Positions 29,461 to 36,197 of a stretch of DNA of 36,314 nt are shown piece after piece (position 1 is the stretch's first letter; every line of letters starts with the position of its first letter). The notes under the pieces are model-generated. The model worked only from the letters and a program-made list of their open reading frames with translations. It had not been told where the DNA came from and ran no database searches. The position numbers were made by a program, and so were the translations under genes. This stretch comes from a virus: positions 1-36,314 of IMG/VR virus record IMGVR_UViG_3300005468_000041; one strand, written 5' to 3'.

Positions 29461-31824
29461 ATGACGGGGCCGTATGGGGAGGCCGCGGAGCTTTACCGCA
29501 ATGCTGGTTGGCAGGGTGTGCTGCCTATTGTGGGTAAACGAATGGCACCGACTGGGTACACCGGGTATAACGGTGCATGGCCTACTGATGCCGTCATTGA
29601 TGACTGGGTGAATGTCCGGGGCGATGAGAACATCGGTCTGCGCATGCCTGATGACATCATCGGTATCGATGTCGACGCGTATGACGGACGTAAGGGCCTC
29701 GAGACCATCGAGTGGTGGGAATCACAGCTGGATTGTGTACTGCCGCTTTCACCCAGGTCCAGTGCGAGAACCGATGGCTCGGGCATCAGGTTCTTCCGGG
29801 TTCCGCCTGGCTTGAACTGGAAGTCGGATCTTGGCACCGGCTCAAACGTCGAGATCATCCGCTTCGGGCACCGGTTCGCCATGGTGTGGCCGTCTGTGCA
29901 TCCTGACATCAATGAGACGTACAAGTGGCTCGCGCCGGATAGCACGGTCTTGGATGACATCCCGATGGCGGGGGAATTCCCTGCGCTGCCTGACGAATGG
30001 GTCGCGGGACTACAAGCAGGTAGTGGTCCTCGAACGTCTGGTAGTGGTGAAGATCATAGTGGTGATGACGCACCTATCACTGCACGAGATGGTTCAGTCA
30101 TCAATGTTGAAGCAATGTATACGCATGGCTTGCCTGATGGTGAACAGAATAAGATGCTTTTCGACTACATGTGTTCCATGCGAGCAAGGAACTTTCGACA
30201 TGTTGAGATGATCAATGCTGGTATGGTCTTGCTTCAGCGTATGGAAAATCGTATTGGCGATAAGCCATGGGGTGTCGAAGACATCACAGATATGGTTAGT
30301 CGTGTTAGGCGTAGTTACCCCGCGGGATTGTCATCAGGAATGATGCAGGGTTTGGGTCCGGGGGCTCTCGCGTACGCACAACGACTCGCCGGTGGACAGG
30401 CTGTCACCGAGGTTAGTGAACTTCCACCACGTGAAGCTCTTGCAACCGACATGGGTAACTCCATGCGGATGGTGCAGTTGCTCGGAGATCGTATTCGCTA
30501 CTCAGCTAATGAAGATCAGTGGTATGTCTGGGACGATCGACGTTGGTGTCCTGATGAAACAAACCGCGTGATGGATCTCACTAAGACCGTTATCGACTCA
30601 ATTCGTGCCGACGCCATTGTCGCTGAAGGAGATGAACGCACTCGCTGGCTTAACTGGGCAAGAGACTCGGAAAGCATTGCACGTCGTAAAGCAATGATCG
30701 CTGGTGCCGAGTCTGAGCCTGAGCTTGTCATTACCACAAATGATCTCGACACCGACTCAAATATTCTCGTCGTGCGAAACGGTACCTTGGACTTGCGCAC
30801 AGGGCAATTGCGAGAGTCGAGAAGGGAAGAGCTGTGTAGTCATTTGGCTGAAGTAGACTTTGATGCTGATGCTTCGTATGAACGTTGGCTTGGGCACGTA
30901 AGCTTCTTGTGCAATGATGATCCCGTTCTTATGGCATACATTCAACGTGCGGCTGGCTACACACTTACGGGCAACGTCGGCGCAAGGTCGTTCTTCTTCA
31001 TGGAAGGCACTGGGTCAAATGGCAAAAACGCGTTCATTGAACCGTTGATGATGGTGATGGGTTCGTACGCGAAGACTGCTACCACTGCACTGTTGACTGG
31101 TGGTGATGAGCAGCATCCCACCATCCTGGCGGATCTGCAAGGATCAAGATTGGTGTTCATCGATGAGACACGGCAGGGTAAGGCGCTGAACGTCGAGCGA
31201 CTGAAAGCTTTGACAGGAAGCAAGCGCGTCAAGGCACGGAAAATGCAAAAGGACTTCTTTGAGTTCGACGCGCAGTTTAAGCTGTGGATCGCTGGGAATG
31301 GGCAACCTACCATCAGGGATCCCAGTGATGGTGTCTGGAATCGAATGCATCGCATTGTCTGTCATGGCAAGGTCGCACCCGGTAAAGTTATCGATCGCTT
31401 TGGCGACCTACTTTACGCAGAAGAGGCGTCGGGCATTCTTCGTTGGGCACTTGAGGGACTGCGGGGTTGGCGTGAACTTGGCGGGCTAGGGATTCCGGAC
31501 AGCATCAAGGAAGATGTGCAGTCTTATCGTGATGATGAAGACTACGTTGGGCAGTTCATCGAGGATGTCTTGGTTAAGACAGGAAATACCGGAGATTTCA
31601 TCTTCAACACTGACTTGTACTTTGCCTATGAACAGTGGGCTACTGCTCATGGCTTGCGCGGTATCGATAAGTTGAATTCTGCGCTCTTGGGTAAAGCATT
31701 GGGATCACATGGCATTGGGCGGCCTAAGCAGGGTAAGATGCGGAATGGCAAGCGCGAACGTGGCTATTGCGGTGTTGCGTTTAGTGATGGTAAGGCTGAC
31801 TGGGTCAATAGCTTTAAGCAGTAG
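29461..31824 (+). CDS. Prim-Pol primase fused to SF3/D5-like helicase
   Basis: 787 residues. The N-terminal AEP primase-polymerase domain (1-~165) shows GLRMPDDIIGIDVDAYDG with the metal-binding D70xD72, then SGIRFFRVPPG and NVEIIRFGHRFAMVWPSVHP. A linker leads to a D5-N-like region (WLGHVSFLCNDDPVLMAYIQRAAGYTLTG) and an SF3 helicase with Walker A GTGSNGKN (about 516-523), Walker B LVFIDETRQG (about 564-573) and the DPSDGVWNRMHRI arginine-finger region. It should unwind the origin and prime synthesis for the PolA-type polymerase. It is the first rightward gene (ATG 29461, GAGGG upstream), and the putative iteron origin lies directly after it. Confidence 0.92.
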   Translation: MTGPYGEAAELYRNAGWQGVLPIVGKRMAPTGYTGYNGAWPTDAVIDDWVNVRGDENIGLRMPDDIIGIDVDAYDGRKGLETIEWWESQLDCVLPLSPRSSARTDGSGIRFFRVPPGLNWKSDLGTGSNVEIIRFGHRFAMVWPSVHPDINETYKWLAPDSTVLDDIPMAGEFPALPDEWVAGLQAGSGPRTSGSGEDHSGDDAPITARDGSVINVEAMYTHGLPDGEQNKMLFDYMCSMRARNFRHVEMINAGMVLLQRMENRIGDKPWGVEDITDMVSRVRRSYPAGLSSGMMQGLGPGALAYAQRLAGGQAVTEVSELPPREALATDMGNSMRMVQLLGDRIRYSANEDQWYVWDDRRWCPDETNRVMDLTKTVIDSIRADAIVAEGDERTRWLNWARDSESIARRKAMIAGAESEPELVITTNDLDTDSNILVVRNGTLDLRTGQLRESRREELCSHLAEVDFDADASYERWLGHVSFLCNDDPVLMAYIQRAAGYTLTGNVGARSFFFMEGTGSNGKNAFIEPLMMVMGSYAKTATTALLTGGDEQHPTILADLQGSRLVFIDETRQGKALNVERLKALTGSKRVKARKMQKDFFEFDAQFKLWIAGNGQPTIRDPSDGVWNRMHRIVCHGKVAPGKVIDRFGDLLYAEEASGILRWALEGLRGWRELGGLGIPDSIKEDVQSYRDDEDYVGQFIEDVLVKTGNTGDFIFNTDLYFAYEQWATAHGLRGIDKLNSALLGKALGSHGIGRPKQGKMRNGKRERGYCGVAFSDGKADWVNSFKQ

Positions 31825-31847
31825 TTATAGATCTTGAGACTAACTTG

Positions 31848-32231
31848 TGAACAGTGAACAGCAGTTGGAAAAAATTGCTGTTCAGTGAACAGGAAGACTA
31901 ATGTTTGTGAACAGTAAGCGTCGACTTGTGAACAGCAGGATCGACGCTTACTGTTCACAATGATAAGAGATCTTATGAGGTTCTGAAGTCGATGAATGGG
32001 GTATTTTTTAGTCTTGTGAACAGAGTGAACAGAAAGAACAGTAAAATCTCCAATTGTCAGTATACGCCCCTCTGAGTCACTAAGACTAACATGGTTAATA
32101 CAAACGGACTACGCGACCGTCCGTATTGGCAACTACCGGAGAGTTGCTGTTCACCTGTTCATAGGAGGACATATTTAATAAAAACCCGCGCCTGTGAACA
32201 GCAATTTTGTTGATCTCCGGAGAGCTGTTCA
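31848..32231. repeat. Iteron array: candidate replication origin
   Basis: This 459-nt non-coding gap (31825-32283) holds 13 exact TGAACAG/CTGTTCA heptamers: forward at 31848, 31855, 31886, 31908, 31929, 32017, 32026, 32195; reverse at 31878, 31951, 32147, 32155, 32225; plus AGAACAG at 32035. Many extend to CTTGTGAACAG. A perfect 20-bp inverted repeat, TTGTGAACAGTAAGCGTCGA (31905-31924) and its complement (31941-31960), has a 16-nt loop carrying another iteron. Also present are the direct repeat CCGGAGAG before two copies, an ACGGAC/GTCCGT hairpin near 32105-32124 and AT-rich stretches. Being next to the primase-helicase, it is best read as an origin; a repressor-binding cluster is the alternative. 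Confidence 0.75.
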
Positions 32232-32283
32232 GGGCTGTTTTTGAGCAAATGTCAAGTAACGATCGTAGGATAAGGTTAAAGAC

Positions 32284-32634
32284 ATGAATGAAACCGAGTG
32301 GGATAAGAAGCGTAAGTGGTTTCCCGTATCAGCGGTGCCGATGCCTAACACTATGGCATGGCGAAAATTTAGCGAGAATGGTCCATGGGTTAAACTCGCT
32401 GAATGCCCAGTTGCTCTTGTTACTTATCATCTATGCGAGGTGATGGAAGTAAAATCAAATGCAATAGAGTACGCACGTTGTAATGACTTTGTGTATGATA
32501 TGTTTGTAACTCCTTCGCTTTGGGTGAATGACTCAGGTAACTTCTGGTCACCTCAAATTAAGAATACATTTGATCCATACCGCGCTACTGATGCACTCAT
32601 TGCATTTATGCCACATGGCGTCAATCTTGGGTAA
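32284..32634 (+). CDS. Unrecognised protein, lower GC
   Basis: 116 residues from ATG 32284 (AAGG upstream). Rich in aromatic residues (KKRKWFPVSAVPMPNTMAWRKFSENGPWVKL; VTYHLCEVMEVKSNAIEYARCNDFVYDMFVTPSLWV), with no transmembrane helix. Its DNA is visibly more AT-rich than the flanking genes, matching the origin region before it and suggesting acquisition or relaxed codon use. It overlaps the next gene's likely start by 20 nt. Its position right after the iterons makes an origin-binding protein conceivable, but no DNA-binding motif is visible. Confidence 0.55.
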   Translation: MNETEWDKKRKWFPVSAVPMPNTMAWRKFSENGPWVKLAECPVALVTYHLCEVMEVKSNAIEYARCNDFVYDMFVTPSLWVNDSGNFWSPQIKNTFDPYRATDALIAFMPHGVNLG

Positions 32635-33304
32635 GCGAGCCGATCGTAAGATGGCGAGAGCAGCGGTCATGCGTTGCCGAAAGTTGAAGCGCGGCGGAGT
32701 CGGTGAGTGTAGGATGCCGGCCGGTGATGGAACGAAGCATCGCGGATACGGGCCGTGTCGCATTCACGGTAAGGCAGTCGAGCATAGGGCGTGGGAGATG
32801 GCGATGGATGTAGCACGGGAACTGCACATCTCACCGTGGGAAGCATTGCTCAAGAGCGTAAGGCTGAGCGCCGGACGCGTGGCATGGGTCGATGAGCAGC
32901 TTCGTGAGGCAACACGAAGGAATGATGGTGAGGAGAGTGCAAGTGAAGTCAGGATCTGGCTGAAGGAAAGTCGAGACGAGAGGACGCACCTGGCTAAGGT
33001 CTCGAAAGCAGCCATCGACGCGGGTGTCGCGGAAAGACTCGTACGAAATGTCGAGTTGGAGGGGCAGTTGGTGGCGGAGGTCATCGGGCGAGTGCTTGAC
33101 AAGCTTTCACTGGACCCCGCGATGAGGGTGCTGGCTTTCGAGGAGGCGCATCGGCAGCTGCTAGTACTAGAGGCCCCGTCTGGTACCCCAGTAGAGGTGC
33201 AGGGCACATGGAGTCCGCCGGGGGTTGTCGACCCTGGGGTTGATAGCGGGGGCGGTCCGGGGAGGTCTGAGGAGGATGACCATGGAGATGGAACGCGATC
33301 GTAG
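32615..33304 (+). CDS. terS-like: Putative small terminase subunit
   Basis: 229 residues if ATG 32615 is used; ATG 32651 is an alternative and neither has a strong ribosome site. Basic N-terminus with RCRKLKRGGVGECRMPAGDG and GYGPCRIHG, a CxxxxxxC ... CxxH zinc-like module. A helical core follows: ISPWEALLKSVRLSAGRVAWVDEQL, SRDERTHLAKVSKAAIDAGVAERLVRNVELEGQLVAEVIGRVLDKLSLDP. The ERxHLAKVxKxAIDAGVAERxVxxxExQG segment is what I know from small terminase subunits of actinophages. The C-terminus is low-complexity and acidic. TerS binds pac/cos DNA and starts packaging; no large subunit is in the window. Confidence 0.55.
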   Translation: MASILGKRADRKMARAAVMRCRKLKRGGVGECRMPAGDGTKHRGYGPCRIHGKAVEHRAWEMAMDVARELHISPWEALLKSVRLSAGRVAWVDEQLREATRRNDGEESASEVRIWLKESRDERTHLAKVSKAAIDAGVAERLVRNVELEGQLVAEVIGRVLDKLSLDPAMRVLAFEEAHRQLLVLEAPSGTPVEVQGTWSPPGVVDPGVDSGGGPGRSEEDDHGDGTRS

Positions 33305-33737
33305 AATTGTCATGCAGCGGCTCGCTGACTCACTGGACATTCCGGTGGAGTTGCTTGACATGGACGCACCGGGTGTTGGAGCCACATACGAGATGCCGAT
33401 GGGATACGGCGTAGGCATCGTCACGGCATTGGGTATACTCATTGAGGAGTGCCGGGCGACACAACGCATTCGTGAAGACGCGCCGCTAGTCGTCTCGCTG
33501 GGAAGAGACGTAATTCGGATCCTAGAGCAGCGAGGAAGACTGCTAGGTGGAGACGCTGGTGCGAAGAGATACGTGATGGTGGGAGATGAGAAGGTTGAGG
33601 TGCAAGAGGACGGTTGGATAACATCCGGAAGAAACATCATCACGGGATTCATTGATGGGGTAGGTGGAGGTGCGAAGGTGCAGGCACCACCCACTGGACC
33701 CAGGCCGAAGCCATTTAAGAAGAGAGGCAAGCGATGA
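33282..33737 (+). CDS. Conserved phage protein of unknown function
   Basis: 151 residues from ATG 33282 (AGGAGG 6 nt upstream), overlapping the TerS-like gene by 23 nt. It has RIVMQRLADSLDIPVELLDMDAPGVG, a GYGVGIVTALGILIEECRATQRI helix pair, RDVIRILEQRGRLLGG, then GDEKVEVQEDGWITSGRNIITGFIDG and a basic Pro-rich tail ending KPFKKRGKR. No certain family. The tail suggests nucleic-acid contact. Coupled to the next gene by ATGA. Confidence 0.6.
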   Translation: MEMERDRRIVMQRLADSLDIPVELLDMDAPGVGATYEMPMGYGVGIVTALGILIEECRATQRIREDAPLVVSLGRDVIRILEQRGRLLGGDAGAKRYVMVGDEKVEVQEDGWITSGRNIITGFIDGVGGGAKVQAPPTGPRPKPFKKRGKR

Positions 33738-34042
33738 CAAAAGAAGATGACGCCGTTGCCGAGCTAGGCGATGACATGAAGCATGCGATGGCTGACGTCA
33801 TCAGATCGGTGCAGATGTGTGAAGGGTTGCACCCGTCTGCGACGTTGAAGCACATAGGACCACTCGAGCTGTACATCTGTGATGATCCTCAGTGCGCGCA
33901 CATCATCGCAAAGTGCACGCACCAGGTTGAGATTCCCGAGAATGAGGACACCGTTCCACGTAAGTTTGTAAAGAGTATCTGCGAGTGGAACAAAGATGGC
34001 ACCGTATTGACGTGCACGTTCTGTGGTAAGGATGGCACGTGA
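33734..34042 (+). CDS. Small Cys/His-rich zinc-finger-like protein
   Basis: 102 residues. An N-terminal acidic helix (DDAVAELGDDMKHAMADVIRSV) precedes metal-binding-type pairs: YICDDPQCAHIIAKCTH and LTCTFCGKDG at the C-terminus. Probably one or two structural zincs. ATG 33734 overlaps the upstream stop and its own TGA overlaps the next start, so it is part of a tightly packed operon. Function unknown. Confidence 0.65.
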   Translation: MTKEDDAVAELGDDMKHAMADVIRSVQMCEGLHPSATLKHIGPLELYICDDPQCAHIIAKCTHQVEIPENEDTVPRKFVKSICEWNKDGTVLTCTFCGKDGT

Positions 34043-34260
34043 TGGAAGGTAAGCTAGGCGAGTCATCATGGCGTGTACTCGATCGTGTCTTGGCCGAGTA
34101 TGGTCGTCGCATTGATGAACTTCATGACGCGCGTGAAGCTCAGGCTCGTGATAACGTGGTTCGTGACAAGCGCACTGAGAAGCTCGTCGAGCGACTGGAC
34201 CGTGCCTACACCAAGATCCACGCGTTGGAAAAGAAGACGAGAGGGCTGGGTGAGACGTGA
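34042..34260 (+). CDS. Small coiled-coil protein
   Basis: 72 residues, almost entirely charged helix: WRVLDRVLAEYGRRIDELHDAREAQARDNVVRDKRTEKLVERLDRAYTKIHALEKKTRG, with heptad-like Leu/Val spacing. ATG 34042 is preferred (AAGG upstream); GTG 34039 is possible. It contains one GTCCAGT-class heptamer (34194). A scaffold or regulator-like role cannot be assigned. Confidence 0.6.
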   Translation: MEGKLGESSWRVLDRVLAEYGRRIDELHDAREAQARDNVVRDKRTEKLVERLDRAYTKIHALEKKTRGLGET

Positions 34261-34370
34261 GAGTGTGCGATTGTGACGCGAGTTGGTGCCTCGGTGATGA
34301 CTGCCCTCATGAGGTTTGCTGGACCGATCGCTTGCCCTGCCCGAAAGGCGTAGACGATGTGGCACGATGA
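34257..34370 (+). CDS. 37-residue Cys-rich micro-protein
   Basis: The frame from GTG 34257 overlaps the previous stop (GTGA) and ends TGA 34370. The product has six Cys in 37 residues (CDCDASWCLGDDCPH, CWTDRLPCP) plus His, suggesting metal binding. It overlaps the next small gene. Short, so only moderately certain, but the overlap pattern matches its neighbours. Confidence 0.5.
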   Translation: MRVCDCDASWCLGDDCPHEVCWTDRLPCPKGVDDVAR

Positions 34371-34476
34371 AAAGATTTGCGTGAGTGAAAAGAGATTCAT
34401 CGCTGGATCATGGCTTGTCGTAGGCATGGGGTTGGGGATGGCGCTGTTGAGCGTCATTAGGAGGATGCGTGCCTAG
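34357..34476 (+). CDS. 39-residue single-helix membrane protein
   Basis: The frame from ATG 34357 to TAG 34476: a short charged start (MWHDEKICVSEKRF), one hydrophobic helix (IAGSWLVVGMGLGMALLSVI) and a basic end RRMRA, the positive-inside arrangement. Overlaps the genes on either side. Function unknown. Confidence 0.5.
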   Translation: MWHDEKICVSEKRFIAGSWLVVGMGLGMALLSVIRRMRA

Positions 34477-34609
34477 GGAATTGCACTGGTCAATCGGTGA
34501 TCACGATGAGCAAGATGAAGTGAAGACGCCGTGTGCCTGGTGCCAAGAGCCTGACGGCGATGACTGTCGTTGCTACGCTGAGCAAGATGAAGAGGAGTAC
34601 GCACGGTGA
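34469..34609 (+). CDS. 46-residue acidic CxxC protein
   Basis: GTG 34469 has AGGAGG 5 nt upstream, a convincing ribosome site. The product has PCAWCQEPDGDDCRCYAE, four Cys in two CxxC/CxC pairs (probable zinc), within a strongly acidic chain (DHDEQDE, EQDEEEYAR). Its TGA overlaps the ThyX start codon. Confidence 0.6.
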   Translation: MPRELHWSIGDHDEQDEVKTPCAWCQEPDGDDCRCYAEQDEEEYAR

Positions 34610-35292
34610 AGGTTGACCTGCTCGCGTTCACGGCTATCACGCCTACTGCACTTGAGGTCTTGGAGTACCAGCGAGGAACAGCAGCGGCCGATCACCTTGC
34701 GGAACTCGGTGGCCGCGAATGCTACCAGTCTTTTCACCGGCCTAATCCGAAGACGTCGGACAACGAGGATTACCTCAAGCACATTCTCGAGATTGATCAC
34801 ACGTCAATCATGGAACACTCGAGCGCGACGTTCCGCATCACCTTCGTGAGTAGGAATTTGCTTGTTGAGCTGACCCGTCACAGGCATCTCTCGTTCTCGG
34901 TCCAGTCACAGCGTTACGTCGACGAGTCGCATGGTCAGATGATCATTCCACCGGACATCATGGGAGATACGGCACTCTCTGGACTTGTGGAGAAGATTGA
35001 TCACTTCCATCAGGACGCGAAGATTCTTTACGATGAGATCGTTGATACGATGATGAAAGAGGGCTACAAGCGCAAGCAGGCAAGGCAAGCGGCCAGGGCC
35101 GTGCTCCCAGGTGGGCACGAGACGCGCATCATCGTCACGGGAAACATTCGCGCGTGGCGACACGTAATTCACATGCGCTTTAGCGAGCACGCTGATGTGG
35201 AGATTCGCGAGATGGCCAAGCAAATTCTTGGACACTTGCGCATCATCGCACCGAACCAGGTGCAGGATATCAGCGACGATCCTCGTCAGTGA
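34606..35292 (+). CDS. thyX: Flavin-dependent thymidylate synthase ThyX
   Basis: 228 residues. The ThyX signature RHRxxSxxxxSxR is present as RHRHLSFSVQSQR (~91-103); flanking conserved pieces are IDHTSIMEHSSATFRI and the C-terminal HMRFSEHADVEIREMA. It makes dTMP from dUMP with methylene-tetrahydrofolate, FAD and NADPH. It complements the dCMP deaminase at 20374-21066, which supplies dUMP, while the ThyA-family protein seems retargeted to dCMP. GTG 34606 overlaps the upstream stop (GTGA). It contains one dispersed heptamer (34900). Confidence 0.95.
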   Translation: MKVDLLAFTAITPTALEVLEYQRGTAAADHLAELGGRECYQSFHRPNPKTSDNEDYLKHILEIDHTSIMEHSSATFRITFVSRNLLVELTRHRHLSFSVQSQRYVDESHGQMIIPPDIMGDTALSGLVEKIDHFHQDAKILYDEIVDTMMKEGYKRKQARQAARAVLPGGHETRIIVTGNIRAWRHVIHMRFSEHADVEIREMAKQILGHLRIIAPNQVQDISDDPRQ

Positions 35293-35314
35293 AAAGACCT
35301 GATAGGATCAGGCA

Positions 35315-35503
35315 ATGGACATGGAAGATAAGATCGATCAGCTGACGGAGCGAGTGGAGCAGCTTGCCGCCCGACTGGAGAACATCGAGTTTACGTTGGG
35401 CATCAGGCCAACGTCTTTGCAACCGCTTAGTTCGTGCGCACTCGACGAAATTAGGGGTCGGCTGACTGCACTTGAAATGGCAACGGGCACCAACGGGTAT
35501 TGA
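35315..35503 (+). CDS. Short coiled-coil protein
   Basis: 62 residues from ATG 35315 (AGGATCAGG upstream): DKIDQLTERVEQLAARLENIEFTLGI is a clear heptad coiled coil, followed by a second helix DEIRGRLTALEMA. Likely a small oligomer; no function assignable. The stop overlaps the next candidate start (TGATG). Confidence 0.6.
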   Translation: MDMEDKIDQLTERVEQLAARLENIEFTLGIRPTSLQPLSSCALDEIRGRLTALEMATGTNGY

Positions 35504-35658
35504 TGAAGGGAAATAGGGTTGCCAAAGTGAAGCGACTTCGTCAGTTCTTCTGCTTGATGATCACTGCACATAGTATGTCAGAGATGATCACTCATCCATT
35601 CGATTTTCCTGCTGGCTTTCGATGCTCACGCTGTGGAGCAGAGCTGTGGCTGTATTAA
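35503..35658 (+). CDS. Small basic protein with CxxC
   Basis: 51 residues if ATG 35503 is used (overlapping the previous TGA); GTG 35527 with AGGG upstream is an alternative. A basic start, then FRCSRCGAELWLY at the C-terminus, half of a zinc ribbon (CxxCG). Function unknown. Confidence 0.45.
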   Translation: MKGNRVAKVKRLRQFFCLMITAHSMSEMITHPFDFPAGFRCSRCGAELWLY

Positions 35659-35678
35659 ACACGATAGGAGGTAAGTGC

Positions 35679-35774
35679 ATGCACTGGACCGCTGCATTGA
35701 TCATTGGCATCGTCGTAGGTGTACTCGCCACGTTGCTGATCATTCGGCACTATCTTAAGGACATGTGGCGATGA
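35679..35774 (+). CDS. 31-residue single-helix membrane protein
   Basis: ATG 35679 with AGGAGG upstream. Nearly all hydrophobic: MHWTAALIIGIVVGVLATLLII, then RHYLKDMWR. The TGA overlaps the next ATG. Contains a dispersed heptamer at 35683. A strong ribosome site makes it credible despite its length. Confidence 0.6.
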   Translation: MHWTAALIIGIVVGVLATLLIIRHYLKDMWR

Positions 35775-35866
35775 ATACACTCGAGATCATTGGCACTGCA
35801 GTGCTGCTGTCGGGCTGCTTGTTCGTAATCATCATCGCTCTCGTGCTATGGAGTCAGCGACGATGA
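35771..35866 (+). CDS. 31-residue single-helix membrane protein, second of a pair
   Basis: ATG 35771 overlaps the preceding TGA. Sequence MNTLEIIGTAVLLSGCLFVII, then IALVLWSQRR: one transmembrane helix with a basic C-terminal end, like the previous gene. The tandem may act as a hetero-oligomeric membrane pair. Confidence 0.55.
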   Translation: MNTLEIIGTAVLLSGCLFVIIIALVLWSQRR

Positions 35867-36039
35867 AGCCCATTACGTTTGACGTGCAGTATTGGCCCGG
35901 GGTGAAGGGCAAGAACCCAAGCCGGATCACTCTCGATGACGGCCGCACTATGATGACCGATCTTCGCAAGCTACTTCGCGATCCCGCGGTGCGTGGAGTG
36001 CAGGTCACTGTAGAGAAGACTCATAGCGGGGAGTTCTGA
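35863..36039 (+). CDS. Small protein of unknown function
   Basis: 58 residues from ATG 35863 (ATGA overlap). It reads MKPITFDVQYWPGVKGKNPS, then RITLDDGRTMMTDLRKLLRDPAVRGVQVTVEKTHSGEF, an alternating strand/helix/strand pattern. No family recognised. Both ends overlap neighbours, so it belongs to the same compact operon. Confidence 0.55.
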   Translation: MKPITFDVQYWPGVKGKNPSRITLDDGRTMMTDLRKLLRDPAVRGVQVTVEKTHSGEF

Positions 36040-36197
36040 TGGTCATCTTCGGGCTTGAGTTCTTCAAGCGATTGAGATTTAGGCTGACTGTTGGGTACTG
36101 GTGTAGACATTACACGTGGACACCCTGGGAGCGTGTCAATGACTATGGTCTTCGCATGCAGCAGTGCGAGAGCTGTGGGATCAGGCGAACGCGGTGA
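36039..36197 (+). CDS. Small basic protein with CxxC
   Basis: 52 residues from ATG 36039 (TGATG overlap). Basic, aromatic N-terminus (FFKRLRFRLTVGYWCRHYTWTPWERV), then QQCESCGIRRTR. Possible zinc ligands are the Cys-x-His pair and the CxxC. Function unknown. Confidence 0.5.
   Translation: MVIFGLEFFKRLRFRLTVGYWCRHYTWTPWERVNDYGLRMQQCESCGIRRTR

Larger units (their letters stand above)
507..35689. repeat. Dispersed heptamer GTCCAGT/ACTGGAC, 31 copies
   Basis: Hand count of exact copies. GTCCAGT on the plus strand at 507, 3758, 7027, 7212, 7993, 11579, 14528, 15105, 16133, 18062, 18717, 19792, 21186, 23265, 25561, 29332, 29757, 34900. ACTGGAC at 2439, 4637, 8417, 8867, 10914, 14986, 20722, 21561, 33109, 33332, 33693, 34194, 35683. 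Chance expectation for both strands is about 4.4. In 22 copies the next base makes GTCCAGTG. Copies occur in all coding phases, in a tRNA and between genes. Confidence 0.65.

Noticed and set aside
29337-29537. Short rightward frame overlapping the primase start
   Set aside because: No ribosome site, overlaps the primase N-terminus out of frame, and no coding character.
31848-32231. CRISPR array
   Set aside because: Repeats are only 7-11 nt, occur in both orientations and have irregular spacing; no cas genes except an isolated Cas4-like nuclease typical of phages.
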